27,946 nucleotides of DNA, from assembly GCA_023433275.1 (NCBI GenBank), contig JAEZDN010000124.1, positions 1 to 27,946 of the forward strand. Direction: 5' to 3'. The notes below the pieces were generated by a model, which was not told where the DNA came from, searched no databases, and saw only the letters and a list, made by a program, of their open reading frames with translations. Within the stretch, counting starts at the first letter, position 1; every line of letters begins with the position of its first letter. A program made the position numbers and the translations under genes. Below, piece after piece: positions 17,585 through 25,999 of this stretch. Source of the stretch: Verrucomicrobiota bacterium. GTDB lineage: Bacteria; Verrucomicrobiota; Verrucomicrobiia; Opitutales; Opitutaceae.

Positions 17585-18064
17585 TCAGTGGTGCGCCGGG
17601 CCGAAAAACTCCGCATGGTTGCGCGGCGTTTCATACAACCGCACACAATGCAGGCGCGCCGGCATCGGGATGTGCGGGGCGATTTCATGCCAGAAGGCAA
17701 TCACGAGGTTCTCGGTCGACGGGATGATCCCGCGCAAAAATTCGACTTCGTCGTTCAGGTGGCGGTGGTCGCACTTGTCGACCACGGTGCGCTCCAGAAT
17801 CTTCTTCAGCCGCGCGAGGTCGATGATGTAACCCGTCACCGGATCCGGCTGGCCCTTCACCGTGACCTCCAGCACGTAGTTGTGGCCGTGCCCGTGCGGG
17901 TTGGTGCAGATGCCATATTGCTTCTGGTTCCACGCGAGGCTCTTGGTCGGGTTGCACAACCGGTGGGAGGCGCTGAAATGCACCTGGCGGGTGATGAACA
18001 CCGTGCCGGCCAGCGCCCGCACGGACGGCTCCCGGCGCTTTCGACTCGAGGACGTTTTCGACAT
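17585..18064 (-). CDS. 6-pyruvoyltetrahydropterin synthase family protein, PTPS-II-like
   Basis: A 159-residue tunnelling-fold enzyme. Zinc histidines are His34 (QVHFSASHRL) and His59/His61 in GICTNPHGHGHNYVLEV; the catalytic Cys53 is five residues before HGH. The other catalytic residues fit DKCDHRHLND, PSTENLVIAFWHEIA and VRLYETPRNHAEFF. QueD enzymes of queuosine synthesis have Cys-x3-HGH, whereas the tetrahydrobiopterin-type (PTPS-II) has Cys-x5-HGH, as here. It would turn dihydroneopterin triphosphate into 6-pyruvoyltetrahydropterin. About 15 extra basic residues precede the domain. First gene of the PTPS-folE2-SDR run, divergent from the chorismatase gene. A QueD assignment is the main alternative, but queC/queE are not nearby. 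Confidence 0.88.
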   Translation of the reverse strand: MSKTSSSRKRREPSVRALAGTVFITRQVHFSASHRLCNPTKSLAWNQKQYGICTNPHGHGHNYVLEVTVKGQPDPVTGYIIDLARLKKILERTVVDKCDHRHLNDEVEFLRGIIPSTENLVIAFWHEIAPHIPMPARLHCVRLYETPRNHAEFFGPAHH

Positions 18065-18456
18065 GAAGGGTCTAGGGAACTGAGATTGCCCCCCGCGTCA
18101 ATCCCCCGCGCCCCGCCCCGCCCGAGTGGTGCAAATTCTCCGGACGTGCCGCACGCCGGTCCGGCCCTCGCGTGCTCCAGGAATTCCGCCTTTCCCCACG
18201 TCCCGGGCCGCCGCGATCTGCCTTTGACGTATCGCCTTCCGCACTTGCATGCTGGAACGCCCTTGAACCTGAAGATCCCTACTTCTTCTCCGCCCCGGGT
18301 TGCCGGTCGCGCCGTCCGCGCCGTCCCACCGAAGCGCGGCGCTCTCCCGCAAGGAAAGTTGGCTCTTGCCGTCTCGGGCGCTGTCGGTTCGGAGGCGGCG
18401 CTCCACTCGCTTCCGACTCACCGCCACCGCCTTTCCGCTTCGTCCCTCCCCCACCG
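18065..18456. other. divergent intergenic region between PTPS and chorismatase
   Basis: About 390 bases with no convincing gene. The plus-strand frame of the chorismatase stays open from a GTG at 18172, but the peptide is Arg/Pro-rich and unlike the family. Promoters for both flanking genes should lie here; I cannot identify a clear sigma-70 pair. Confidence 0.5.
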
Positions 18457-19422
18457 TTGAATCCGCCGTCCCCGCTGCCCGCCGTCGATTTGCCGCCGCT
18501 GACGATTTCACTCGGCGCATCCGCCGTTCCGGCGCTGGAGCCCGGGCTCCCCGTGCTGGCCGGACCAACGGAGGAATCCCTTTTCCCCGAGGCGCAATGG
18601 GCGGGTCCATCCGGCCTCCTGCAACTTTTCCGAGCGGGCGCGTGGCACGTCGGCGGTGCCTCGGTTCCCATCGCCCACGGTCTGGAACAGGCCACCCGCG
18701 AAGTCTACACCGCCCTTTTCGCCGCCACCCGCGGTCTCCACCTGGCCCGTATCTGGCATTACATTCCCGCCATCAACGAGGCGGGACCCGGTGGCCTGGA
18801 GAACTACCGCGCATTCTGCCGGGGGCGCTCCCTCGCGTTCGAGGGACACCACGGCCCCGCCTTCAAGGGCCTCTTGCCCGCCGCCTCCGCCGTCGGCGCA
18901 CGGTCCAACGCCCTGACGATCGTCTTCGCGGCGACGACCCTGACGCCGCGCCACGTGGAAAATCCCCTCCAGATCCCGGCGTACGACTATCCGTCCGACT
19001 ACGGTCCCCGTGCGCCCAGCTTCGCCCGCGCCACCGTCGTGGCGCACCCGGCGTCCGCCACGGTCTACATCTCCGGCACCGCGGCCATCCGCGGACACGC
19101 GACCGTCGCCCCGCACCGCTTCCAAACCCAGCTCGAATGCACGCTGGAAAACCTCCGCGGCATTTCGCAGGCCTGCGGCCTCGGCCCCGACTTGGATCGC
19201 GCCGGCCAATCCGCCCGCCACTTCAAGGTCTATCTGCGCCACGCCACCGACCATCCCGCGGCGGCGAGCGCATTGCAACGCCACCTCCTGCGCCCGTCCG
19301 ATCGCGTCTCCTATCTCCGCGCCGACATCTGCCGCGAGTCCCTGCTCATCGAGATCGAGGCCACCCTGACCGGCGTGCAACTGAGTCACGCTTCCCGGCC
19401 GGCCGGACATCCCTCTTCCTAA
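18457..19422 (+). CDS. chorismatase (FkbO/Hyg5/XanB2 family), probable hydroxybenzoate synthase
   Basis: From the TTG at 18457 this is 321 residues, close to the 330-345 usual for the family. Conserved blocks are PEAQWAGPSGLLQLFRAG, LHLARIWHYIPAINEAGPGG with LENYRAFCRGR, LPAASAVGARSNALTIVFAA, HVENPLQIPAYDYPSDYGP, SFARATVVAHPASATVYISG with TAAIRGHATVAP, and HFKVYLRHATDHPAAASALQ. These enzymes remove pyruvate from chorismate; XanB2 makes 3- and 4-hydroxybenzoate, the starter of xanthomonadin aryl polyenes. Older records call such proteins pteridine-dependent dioxygenases, which is a misnomer. It converges on the aryl-polyene-type cluster. No in-frame ATG exists upstream of the homology; a GTG at 18172 is the other candidate start, giving 416 residues. 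Confidence 0.85.
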   Translation: MNPPSPLPAVDLPPLTISLGASAVPALEPGLPVLAGPTEESLFPEAQWAGPSGLLQLFRAGAWHVGGASVPIAHGLEQATREVYTALFAATRGLHLARIWHYIPAINEAGPGGLENYRAFCRGRSLAFEGHHGPAFKGLLPAASAVGARSNALTIVFAATTLTPRHVENPLQIPAYDYPSDYGPRAPSFARATVVAHPASATVYISGTAAIRGHATVAPHRFQTQLECTLENLRGISQACGLGPDLDRAGQSARHFKVYLRHATDHPAAASALQRHLLRPSDRVSYLRADICRESLLIEIEATLTGVQLSHASRPAGHPSS

Positions 19423-19884
19423 GCCGACTCATGAAACGTGGAGCCACGGCGACCCCGCCGTGGGTTTCGTGGCCCTGTCCGGAGGCACGAGCGTATATTC
19501 CTCCACCTCGCCGGAATCGCGGTCCTGTGCTTGCCGGGGCTGCCTATCACAGCGAATCAGGTGTTGGAGGGCCGACGACCCCGCCCGCGAAACGTCTGCA
19601 CCACGTCACAGTGCCTTCTTGTCGGGTCGCGCTCGCGACATCCTCACCCGCGAGATCGGATCCAGGGCCGACTCTATAAGCCGGAACTCTGCAGATGGAG
19701 CGGAACTGCCCCGTGCGCGCAATCGAACTATTCCGTGGTAGGCGCGTGGCTCGTCCACGCCCTTGTTTCCCGTAGCGAGAAACGGGCCCGGTCGAGCCGC
19801 GCCCCTCCATCATCGGCATGATTCCGGATAAGGGATCGGACCCAGTTTCCCGCAACCGACACCTCCATACCGCGCTAACGCCCC
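19423..19884. other. convergent intergenic region with repeat
   Basis: A 462-base gap between the converging chorismatase and AMP-ligase genes. It contains the REPIN-like copy B and, near 19440-19465, a GGAGCCACGG..CCGTGGG inverted stretch. Open frames across it are repeat translations. No T-rich intrinsic terminator was found. Confidence 0.6.
19738..19808 (+). repeat. REPIN-like element, copy B
   Basis: Inverted REP-like units lie at 19738-19762 and 19784-19808, with CCCGTAGCGAGAAACGGG between them. It has the same orientation as copy A. The left flank from about 19690 also resembles the flanks of copies A and C. Confidence 0.7.
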
Positions 19885-21252
19885 TCACTCCACCATCGCC
19901 CGCAGTGCCCGCGTATCCGTCTTTCCTCGCGCCGTGAGCGGCAGCGCGGGAATCACCACCAGCTTCTTCGGAATCATCCAACTGGCCATCACCGGCAGCA
20001 ACCCCGCCCGCAGTTCCATGGGACTGCCCTCGCCCGCCACCACGGCGGCCAGCGACGGTCCCGCCCCCACCGCCGTCACCCAGGCATCGCGCACGCCCGG
20101 CAGTCGACGAAGCTGCGCCGTCACTTCGAGCAGGTTGATCCGACGCCCCGCAATCTTCACGATGCTGTCGAGGCGACCGGCCAGAAAAATCCCCGCGCGC
20201 TCGTCCTGCTTCACCCGCTCCGCCATCAACCACGATCCGAGCGCGCCCCTCCGACGCCGGTTGCCGTGGGTCACCACGGCCGCACTGGCCACCAGCAGAC
20301 GTCCTCCACGGCGCACGGCCAGGTGCACGCCCCGCAGGGCCGTGCCCACGCCACCAGCCAGCGTGGCGCGGCCCGTGCGGTCATAGGTGATCCCACCCGT
20401 TTCGCTCGAGCCATAAAACCCGTGCAGGCGCCGGCCGAAACGCGCCGCGAACGCCTGTGCCACCTCGGGCGGCAACGGCGCGCCCGCCGAGATCCCCACG
20501 CGCAGGCTGTCGAGGCGCATTTCCGAAACCGCGAGGCCGCGCCACATCGCCGGCACGCCGGGAAACACCGTCGGTCGCCAGCGTGCAAAATCCGCGGCGA
20601 TCGCCTGCGGCAACGCCGAGGTCCCCACCACCAACGGCACTCCCTGCGCCAGCAGCGGTATCGACAGGCTGCCCAGGCCATACGAATGCCCCAGCGGTAT
20701 CAGCGCATGGTTCAAATCCGACGCGCGCACGCCCATCGTCGCCGTGACCTGCCGCGCATCCGCCAGCATTTGCCCCGCCGTGAACACCAACGGCCTGGGT
20801 TGTCCCGTCGATCCCGAGGTCAGCTTGATCACGCAGGCATCCCGATAAACCCGCGCGCCCGTTTTCCTTTCCAAGGTCGTACCCGTCCACCAGGCCCCCG
20901 CGCGCAGCGCCTCCGCCACCCGCTGCTGCACCGCCGCCGGCTCGCCCGGGTCCAGTGGCACCGGCACGGCGCCGACCTTCACCAGGCCCAGGAACATCTC
21001 GAACCACCGCGGGCCGTTGGGCTCGGCAAAAACGACCGCGCGCCCCGCCAACTGCGCTGGGTCCGGCACCTGCGTCGCCACCCAGGCGTCCGCGGCCGCA
21101 TCCAGATCCAAAAATGAAAACACCCGCGCCTCCGCTGCCTGCACCACCGCCCGCGCCGCGCCCCGCCGCGCCAGCGTCGCGCGCCAGGCCTCGCGCAATG
21201 AGGCGTGACTCGTGCCTTGCTGGCGGCGTTTTCGCGGGCGTGTCCCCTTCAT
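19885..21252 (-). CDS. AMP-dependent acyl/aryl-acid ligase of the aryl-polyene-type cluster
   Basis: A 455-residue ANL-superfamily enzyme. The phosphate-binding loop is IKLTSGSTGQPRPLVF (142-157), the aromatic/adenine region is HGFYGSSETGGITYD (277-291), the hinge is FLAGRLDSIVKIAGRRINLL (356-375), and the C-terminal catalytic lysine is Lys444 in LTARGKTDTRAL. It probably activates the hydroxybenzoate starter (from the convergent chorismatase) or a polyene acid and passes it to the ACP. Its ATG overlaps the TGA of the MMPL gene (ATGA), so the two are translationally coupled. The frame continues upstream to 21783, but that part shadows the MMPL gene. At 455 residues it is short for the superfamily, as is typical of cluster-associated members. 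Confidence 0.88.
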   Translation of the reverse strand: MKGTRPRKRRQQGTSHASLREAWRATLARRGAARAVVQAAEARVFSFLDLDAAADAWVATQVPDPAQLAGRAVVFAEPNGPRWFEMFLGLVKVGAVPVPLDPGEPAAVQQRVAEALRAGAWWTGTTLERKTGARVYRDACVIKLTSGSTGQPRPLVFTAGQMLADARQVTATMGVRASDLNHALIPLGHSYGLGSLSIPLLAQGVPLVVGTSALPQAIAADFARWRPTVFPGVPAMWRGLAVSEMRLDSLRVGISAGAPLPPEVAQAFAARFGRRLHGFYGSSETGGITYDRTGRATLAGGVGTALRGVHLAVRRGGRLLVASAAVVTHGNRRRRGALGSWLMAERVKQDERAGIFLAGRLDSIVKIAGRRINLLEVTAQLRRLPGVRDAWVTAVGAGPSLAAVVAGEGSPMELRAGLLPVMASWMIPKKLVVIPALPLTARGKTDTRALRAMVE

Positions 21253-23579
21253 CGCTTGCTCCTCAATCCGGAAAGATGCTCGAACTCGATCACCAGGAGT
21301 GCTCCCACCACCATCAGCGCCACGGTCATGCCCAGCGCGCGGATCACCGGCAGGCTGCTCAGCGCCAAAACCCCGAACGACGCCGCCGTGGTCAACGCCG
21401 ACACCCGGACCGAGACCGGCGGCGCTTCCCCGCGATAAACCGACGTGGCCGAAAAGATCGAATAGTTGTGTGTCAGGCACACGCCGAGAAAAGCCCCGAT
21501 CAGGTGAAACAAGTTCAACGGCTGCCCCAGCCAACCCAGCACCCCGAACAACCCCAGACAGGCTCCGCCCGGGATGGAAAAGATCCGCAGGCCATCCCTC
21601 AACCCGTACGACGCCAGCACGCCCACCCCCACGATCGCCAGCCCGATTGCGCTCAACCGCAGCGCCGATTGACGATACTGCGCGAAAACCCGGTTGAGCG
21701 ACTGCAACTGGCTCGTGCTGACCGTGCGCGCTTCCGGCGGCGGCGCCCCGGCCGGAGGTGCGCGGACCAGCGTGACAAACCATGACAGCGGCGCGCCGTC
21801 GCGCATCAACAATCCCGCCGGCCCGCGCAGGCGCGATTGCAGCGCCGTCACCGCAGCCGCCACCTCGCCCGCACCCTCGCGACTCGCGTCCGCATAGGCG
21901 GCGAAGAAGGGCTCGAAACTGGACGCTTCAAAACCCGCGCGTTCCAGCGCGTCACGCAGCTTGGCCGGAAAATCAGCCTGCTCGCGGAAAAAGTTTTGCG
22001 CCGCCGCCGCCTCGCCGGCCGTGGGAATCACTGCGCCCAGGTTCACCGCCGTGGCCCCGCCCTCCTCAAGCCAGGCATCGAGCTTCTCCAACGCCTGTCG
22101 CGCCTCGGCCAGCGTGGCGCCGGTCGTGACGTACGCCACGCGCTCCGGACCTTCACCCAGCAACGCGCGGATGCGCTGGTCCTCGCGCTGCACTTCGGGC
22201 GATGGCACCTCCAACTCGCGGATGTCGTCCCTCCATTCCAGCCGCGTGAGGCCCGGCAGCGCCGCCAGCCACAGCGAAAGCAAAACCACGCGCATCACCC
22301 GCCGGAAAGCCGCCGGCCAGCGGGAACCCGCGCCAAACTCGCGCGCCTCCAGGAATGGATCCCGCACCGTGGAGAAATAGACGATCGCCGCACCCAGCGC
22401 GCACACGAGCCCCGTGCCGACGAAAACGCCGAGCTGGCGGATGAAGGGCAGTTCGGAAAACAACAACAACGCGAACCCCGCCACGGTGGTCAGGCAACTC
22501 GCCAGGAGCGGCTTCGCCAGCCGCCGGACCTTCGCCCAGTAATCCTCACCCGGCACCGCGGGCGGCTGCATGAACAAATAAAAACCGTAGTCGATCGCCA
22601 CCCCCGTGAGCAGCGCGCCCAGCGCGAACACCATGATGTGAACCCGCTCGAACACCAGCGTCGTGCCGACCCAGGCGCCCAAGACGGAGAGCAACACCAC
22701 CGGGACCAAGTGCAGCCCCCGGTGCACCCGGCGAATGAACGCCAGCGCCACCCCCAGCACCGCCAGCAGCGAAATCGTGTTCAGCCATTTCACCTCTCGC
22801 TCGATGCGCGCGCGGCTGGCGGCAGCATAGCGATTCACGCCCGTGTCGGCGGCATGCAACCCCGGGAACTCGCGCGCACATTCGGCCACCGCCGCGGCGA
22901 GCGCCGCAAAGGCCGGCCCCTGCCCCGCCTCGCTCAAGGGCGAGGCCGTCAGCCGCGCCCACACGAGCGTCGGCGCCGCGTCGCGTGCCATCGGTTGCAC
23001 GAGTTCCAGCCCTCCCTTCAAGCGCTCCACCGCGCCGGGCAAGAGCAACAGGGGATCGGCCGGCACGAGGTCCTGGAAGGCCAGCGCCTCGGGCTTTTCG
23101 AGAAACCGCTCCAACCGGTGCACGCTGTCCTCCGCCAGCCAGGACGCGGCATCGCCCGCCAATTCCCGCGGTTGTTCCGCCATCCGCTCCGCGAGCCAGC
23201 GGGGAAACAACAACGCAAAGCGCTGCGCGAACAGCGCCGCCCCCATCTCGTCGCGCGCGGCCGTGTCACCGATCGCCACCGCCTGGTCGAAACTCCCCGC
23301 GCGCAGCAACGCCGCCGCAAAGCGCGGGCCGGCCGCCGCCGGTGCCGGCCGCCCGTCCACCGTCAACTCCACCAGCACGGTGCGCGCCTGCGCCTCGCTG
23401 GCCAGCGCCCGCACCAACGCCAGTTCCGGCGCCTGCCCGTCCGCCGGCACCAGGTCCAGCACGTCGGTCGATATCTTGCTTGGGTAGTCCAGACGCAGCA
23501 GCCACAGCCCGCCGAGCAGGGCCAGCAGGCCCAGCCCCACCCAACCAAGGAGCTGCCGACGGCGGAAATCCATGCTCAC
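21249..23579 (-). CDS. MMPL/RND-family exporter of the aryl-polyene-type cluster
   Basis: A 776-residue protein with the RND duplication. TM1 (LLGWVGLGLLALLGGLWLL) is followed by about 230 periplasmic residues, TM2-6 (from SLLAVLGVALAFIRRVH to ALGAAIVYFSTV), a second TM and loop, and TM8-12 to the end. The proton-relay Asp-Tyr pair is present in the first half (GVAIDYGFYLF, Asp330-Tyr331), but the matching position of the second half reads CLTHNYSIF (Asn705-Tyr706). It probably moves the pigment lipid or a precursor across the inner membrane. A GTG start at 23579 overlaps the stop of the LolA-like gene; the ATG at 23573 two codons in is also possible. No outer-membrane or adaptor partner is in the window. 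Confidence 0.9.
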   Translation of the reverse strand: MSMDFRRRQLLGWVGLGLLALLGGLWLLRLDYPSKISTDVLDLVPADGQAPELALVRALASEAQARTVLVELTVDGRPAPAAAGPRFAAALLRAGSFDQAVAIGDTAARDEMGAALFAQRFALLFPRWLAERMAEQPRELAGDAASWLAEDSVHRLERFLEKPEALAFQDLVPADPLLLLPGAVERLKGGLELVQPMARDAAPTLVWARLTASPLSEAGQGPAFAALAAAVAECAREFPGLHAADTGVNRYAAASRARIEREVKWLNTISLLAVLGVALAFIRRVHRGLHLVPVVLLSVLGAWVGTTLVFERVHIMVFALGALLTGVAIDYGFYLFMQPPAVPGEDYWAKVRRLAKPLLASCLTTVAGFALLLFSELPFIRQLGVFVGTGLVCALGAAIVYFSTVRDPFLEAREFGAGSRWPAAFRRVMRVVLLSLWLAALPGLTRLEWRDDIRELEVPSPEVQREDQRIRALLGEGPERVAYVTTGATLAEARQALEKLDAWLEEGGATAVNLGAVIPTAGEAAAAQNFFREQADFPAKLRDALERAGFEASSFEPFFAAYADASREGAGEVAAAVTALQSRLRGPAGLLMRDGAPLSWFVTLVRAPPAGAPPPEARTVSTSQLQSLNRVFAQYRQSALRLSAIGLAIVGVGVLASYGLRDGLRIFSIPGGACLGLFGVLGWLGQPLNLFHLIGAFLGVCLTHNYSIFSATSVYRGEAPPVSVRVSALTTAASFGVLALSSLPVIRALGMTVALMVVGALLVIEFEHLSGLRSKR

Positions 23580-24280
23580 CGAAAAAATCGCGCCATTTCC
23601 TCCGCACTGAAATCCGCCGCATGCGGGGCGAGGATGCTGATGCCGATCGCCTGGCGCTCCGTTCGCCGGAGCTCGATCTCTCGCACGAACACGCCCTCGC
23701 CCGCCGCAAAGATCCGGCCGACGCTTCGCCGCAGGGCGTCAGTGCGCGCGACCAGCGCCAGCGACCAGGTCTCCCCCTGCCGTCGGCCATAAATCTCAAA
23801 ATCCTGCGCCAGCGCCGCGAGATCGAGCTGAAGCACACGCAGCAACGCCTGGTTGGCCGCCGCCGCCCGCGGATCCGACGGCAGCGCTCCCCCATCCGGG
23901 CCGCGCACGAGCACGCCCCCCTCGTCGAGAATCACCGTCCGCTCCTCCGGCTCCCGATAACGCAGGCTGAGTCCGCTTCCCGGCGCGACGCGCACCTCGC
24001 CCCGAAGCGTGACCGGCTCGCGCTTGAAGGGGAAATGCCGCCGCTCGACGAAATCCGCCTGGATGCCCGGGGTGCGGCCCAGGGCGTCGGTCAGGTCGCG
24101 CCACGTGCCCTCCTCCACCGCCAGCCGGTGGGCCGGGTCGATGAGCAATTCCGGCGCGGCCTCACGCCCGCGCCCCACCGCCCCGGCGGCCAGCGCCGCC
24201 AGACAACCCGCCATTCGCCACGCGCGCGACCGGTTGCTCCTTCGGAACACTGCCCACTGGACATGGCGGAATGAAAACAT
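23576..24280 (-). CDS. LolA-like outer-membrane lipoprotein carrier homologue
   Basis: A 234-residue protein from the ATG at 24280. Residues about 20-38 (WRMAGCLAALAAGAVGRGRE) look like a signal peptide. The mature part follows the LolA pattern: a first strand ALGRTPGIQADFVERRHFPF with the early VERR basic patch, LRGEVRVAPGSGLSLRYREP, VILDEGGVLVRG, and the late ALVARTDALRRSVGRIFAAG and VREIELRRTERQAIGISILA. LolA-like proteins are regular members of aryl-polyene clusters and are thought to ferry the lipid-like product through the periplasm. The gene overlaps the MMPL start by four bases and follows the acyltransferase gene after 130 bases that include a low-complexity repeat. Other starts at 24319 or 24214 cannot be excluded. 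Confidence 0.82.
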   Translation of the reverse strand: MFSFRHVQWAVFRRSNRSRAWRMAGCLAALAAGAVGRGREAAPELLIDPAHRLAVEEGTWRDLTDALGRTPGIQADFVERRHFPFKREPVTLRGEVRVAPGSGLSLRYREPEERTVILDEGGVLVRGPDGGALPSDPRAAAANQALLRVLQLDLAALAQDFEIYGRRQGETWSLALVARTDALRRSVGRIFAAGEGVFVREIELRRTERQAIGISILAPHAADFSAEEMARFFR

Positions 24281-24344
24281 GACGGAAGCGTCAACCCCTA
24301 GCCCCGCACCTCCGCCCACGCAAGCCGTGTCCCGTCCCGGCCAA

Positions 24345-24374
24345 ATCGTTCTCGTTCTCTTGCTCGTTCTCCTT
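24345..24374 (+). repeat. ATCGTTCTCGTTCTC low-complexity repeat
   Basis: On the plus strand atcgttctcgttctcttg is followed by ctcgttctcctt; the minus strand reads as GAGAACGAG units. Related runs occur at 27661-27697 and 27912-27946. It lies between the LPLAT and LolA-like genes, in the message leader of the latter. Confidence 0.6.
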
Positions 24375-24410
24375 CCCTCGCGCGCATGGGACGAATTGAA
24401 CCACCGCTCC

Positions 24411-25334
24411 TCATCGCGTCGCCGCCGCCGTCGTCGCCTCCTCCACCACCGGATTCAGCGGGAGGAAATTGAACCACAGATAAGGATACCGCCGCAACAC
24501 CAGCTCGAGCTGGTCCAACACCGCCTGGAAATGCCGGCGTCCCGCCGCGAGATTCTCCTCCCTTGAAGCCAGCGGGTCCGGCCGGAACACCGGCGACGCG
24601 CGCACCTGCAACGCCAGCTCCCGCTCCCCTCTCACCGCGATGCAGAAAACGACCGGGAGGTTGAAGAGAATCGCCAGGTGATAGATCGTGAAGGGAAACA
24701 GTCGCGGCGCGCCGAGAAAGCGGAACGGCTCGTTCCGCGCGCTGAACTCCATTCGGTCGCATTTCAGGGCCAGCGACGCGCCCGCTTCGATGGCGGTCTT
24801 CAGGTCGAAGATCAACCGGGCCGGGTCGTTCACCCACAGAAACGAAACCTTGTCACCGAAGCGCTCCGCCAACGCCCCCGTCTCAGGGGAATTGTCCACC
24901 CGCAACCGCAGGATCGAGACCCGCCGCCCCCAGTCAGCCAGCAGGTAACCGAGCAGGTCCGACGCCCCAAAATGAAATGTGCCGAAAAGCGCCGGTCCCG
25001 GCGCACGCGCCAGCGCCTCGAACTCGCCGGCTTCCGCCGGTTCCACCGCGCAACGCACCGGCGCACCCTGTCCCGCGCGCATCAGGTCCATCAGCGCCTC
25101 CATCAGCGCGAGGAAATGCGCCCACACCTCCACCAGCCGCGCCGGCCGCCCGAACACCACGGTCAGGTACTCGCGTGACCAACGCCGCTGGTCCGGCATC
25201 CCCGCCACCGCGCCCCAGACACCCACCTTCAGGAGAAACCGGAAAACCGCGCGCGGCAGCACACCCTCCGCCCGCAATACAAAGGCTGGCCCCCAGTCCG
25301 GACCCGGATTGCGCCGCAGCGTGGTGCCTTTCAT
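24411..25334 (-). CDS. LPLAT (HtrB/LpxL-like) acyltransferase
   Basis: A 307-residue membrane-associated acyltransferase. The catalytic H-x4-D motif is FGTFHFGASDLLGYLLADWG (His121, Asp126). Other blocks are RVSILRLRVDNSPETG, AIEAGASLALKCDRMEFS, and FPFTIYHLAILFNLPVVFCI with AVRGERELALQV. LPLAT acyltransferases are common in aryl-polyene clusters, where they may attach the polyene or a fatty acid to a lipid or sugar anchor. The ATG at 25334 overlaps the preceding TGA (ATGA), showing coupling with the chain-length-factor-like gene. The upstream open frame to 25652 is a shadow of that gene. Confidence 0.87.
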   Translation of the reverse strand: MKGTTLRRNPGPDWGPAFVLRAEGVLPRAVFRFLLKVGVWGAVAGMPDQRRWSREYLTVVFGRPARLVEVWAHFLALMEALMDLMRAGQGAPVRCAVEPAEAGEFEALARAPGPALFGTFHFGASDLLGYLLADWGRRVSILRLRVDNSPETGALAERFGDKVSFLWVNDPARLIFDLKTAIEAGASLALKCDRMEFSARNEPFRFLGAPRLFPFTIYHLAILFNLPVVFCIAVRGERELALQVRASPVFRPDPLASREENLAAGRRHFQAVLDQLELVLRRYPYLWFNFLPLNPVVEEATTAAATR

Positions 25335-25999
25335 GCCGACAAGCGATCGAACTCCACCGTCCACTCCCCGCCGGCACCGGACCACTTCATCCCGGAACCC
25401 GCCGCCACGGCGCGCGCCAGTTCCATCAAGGTCGGCACCGGCCCATCGGACGCGCCGGACGGCACAAACGCCACCCGGCCGACCCGTCCCTCCGACTCGC
25501 GGCCCAACAGCAGGCCAACCGCGAAGGCCTCGCCGGACGCCACGCCCTGTTCCAGCAACCAGGTGCCGCGCTCCTCGCCGGCCAAAATCGCCACCCGCGG
25601 GGCCGGTTCCAACAACGCCGTGAGGAACGCCTGCTCGACGAGCCGACGGCAACCCGCGAGCGGCCAGAGCCGCGCCAGCGGCTGCTGGCGCCCGATCAGC
25701 ACCTGCTGAATGCCCCCGGGATGGATCGAGGTCTGGAACAACAACGGACTCGCCGCCGGGAAACTGCGGAGAAAATCCTCCAGGGCCCGCGTCTCCGCGT
25801 ACGTCGACGCATACACCACCGCGTCCTCCGCCCCGAGCGCGAAGTTGTGGGAGGACGCCCCGAGCAACATCCCCAGATGCGTCATGCGCCGCAGCGCCGT
25901 GCGCGGAAACCGCTCCGCCAGGCGCACCCGCGCCTCGGCCGCCGTTTCGCCCGGCGCCGGCAATTCGACCGCCAGTTGATGGATGAATCGCTCAATCAT
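25331..25999 (-). CDS. beta-ketoacyl synthase-like protein, chain-length-factor type (ApeC-like)
   Basis: A 222-residue protein corresponding to only the N-terminal half of a ketosynthase. It matches the small KS-related family found in aryl-polyene clusters: RLAERFPRTALRRMTHLGML, EDAVVYASTYAETRALEDFL and LLFQTSIHPGGIQQVLIGRQ. The segment that would carry the active-site Cys in a full KS reads SIHPGGIQQ, with no Cys, consistent with a non-catalytic partner of the neighbouring KS. It overlaps the KS stop by 8 bases and the LPLAT start by 4 bases. Residues after about 175 diverge. Confidence 0.8.
   Translation of the reverse strand: MIERFIHQLAVELPAPGETAAEARVRLAERFPRTALRRMTHLGMLLGASSHNFALGAEDAVVYASTYAETRALEDFLRSFPAASPLLFQTSIHPGGIQQVLIGRQQPLARLWPLAGCRRLVEQAFLTALLEPAPRVAILAGEERGTWLLEQGVASGEAFAVGLLLGRESEGRVGRVAFVPSGASDGPVPTLMELARAVAAGSGMKWSGAGGEWTVEFDRLSA

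Noticed and set aside
24298..24837. Arg/Glu-rich minus-strand frame with AREGERARERERF
   Set aside because: It reads the low-complexity repeat and the antisense frame of the acyltransferase gene.
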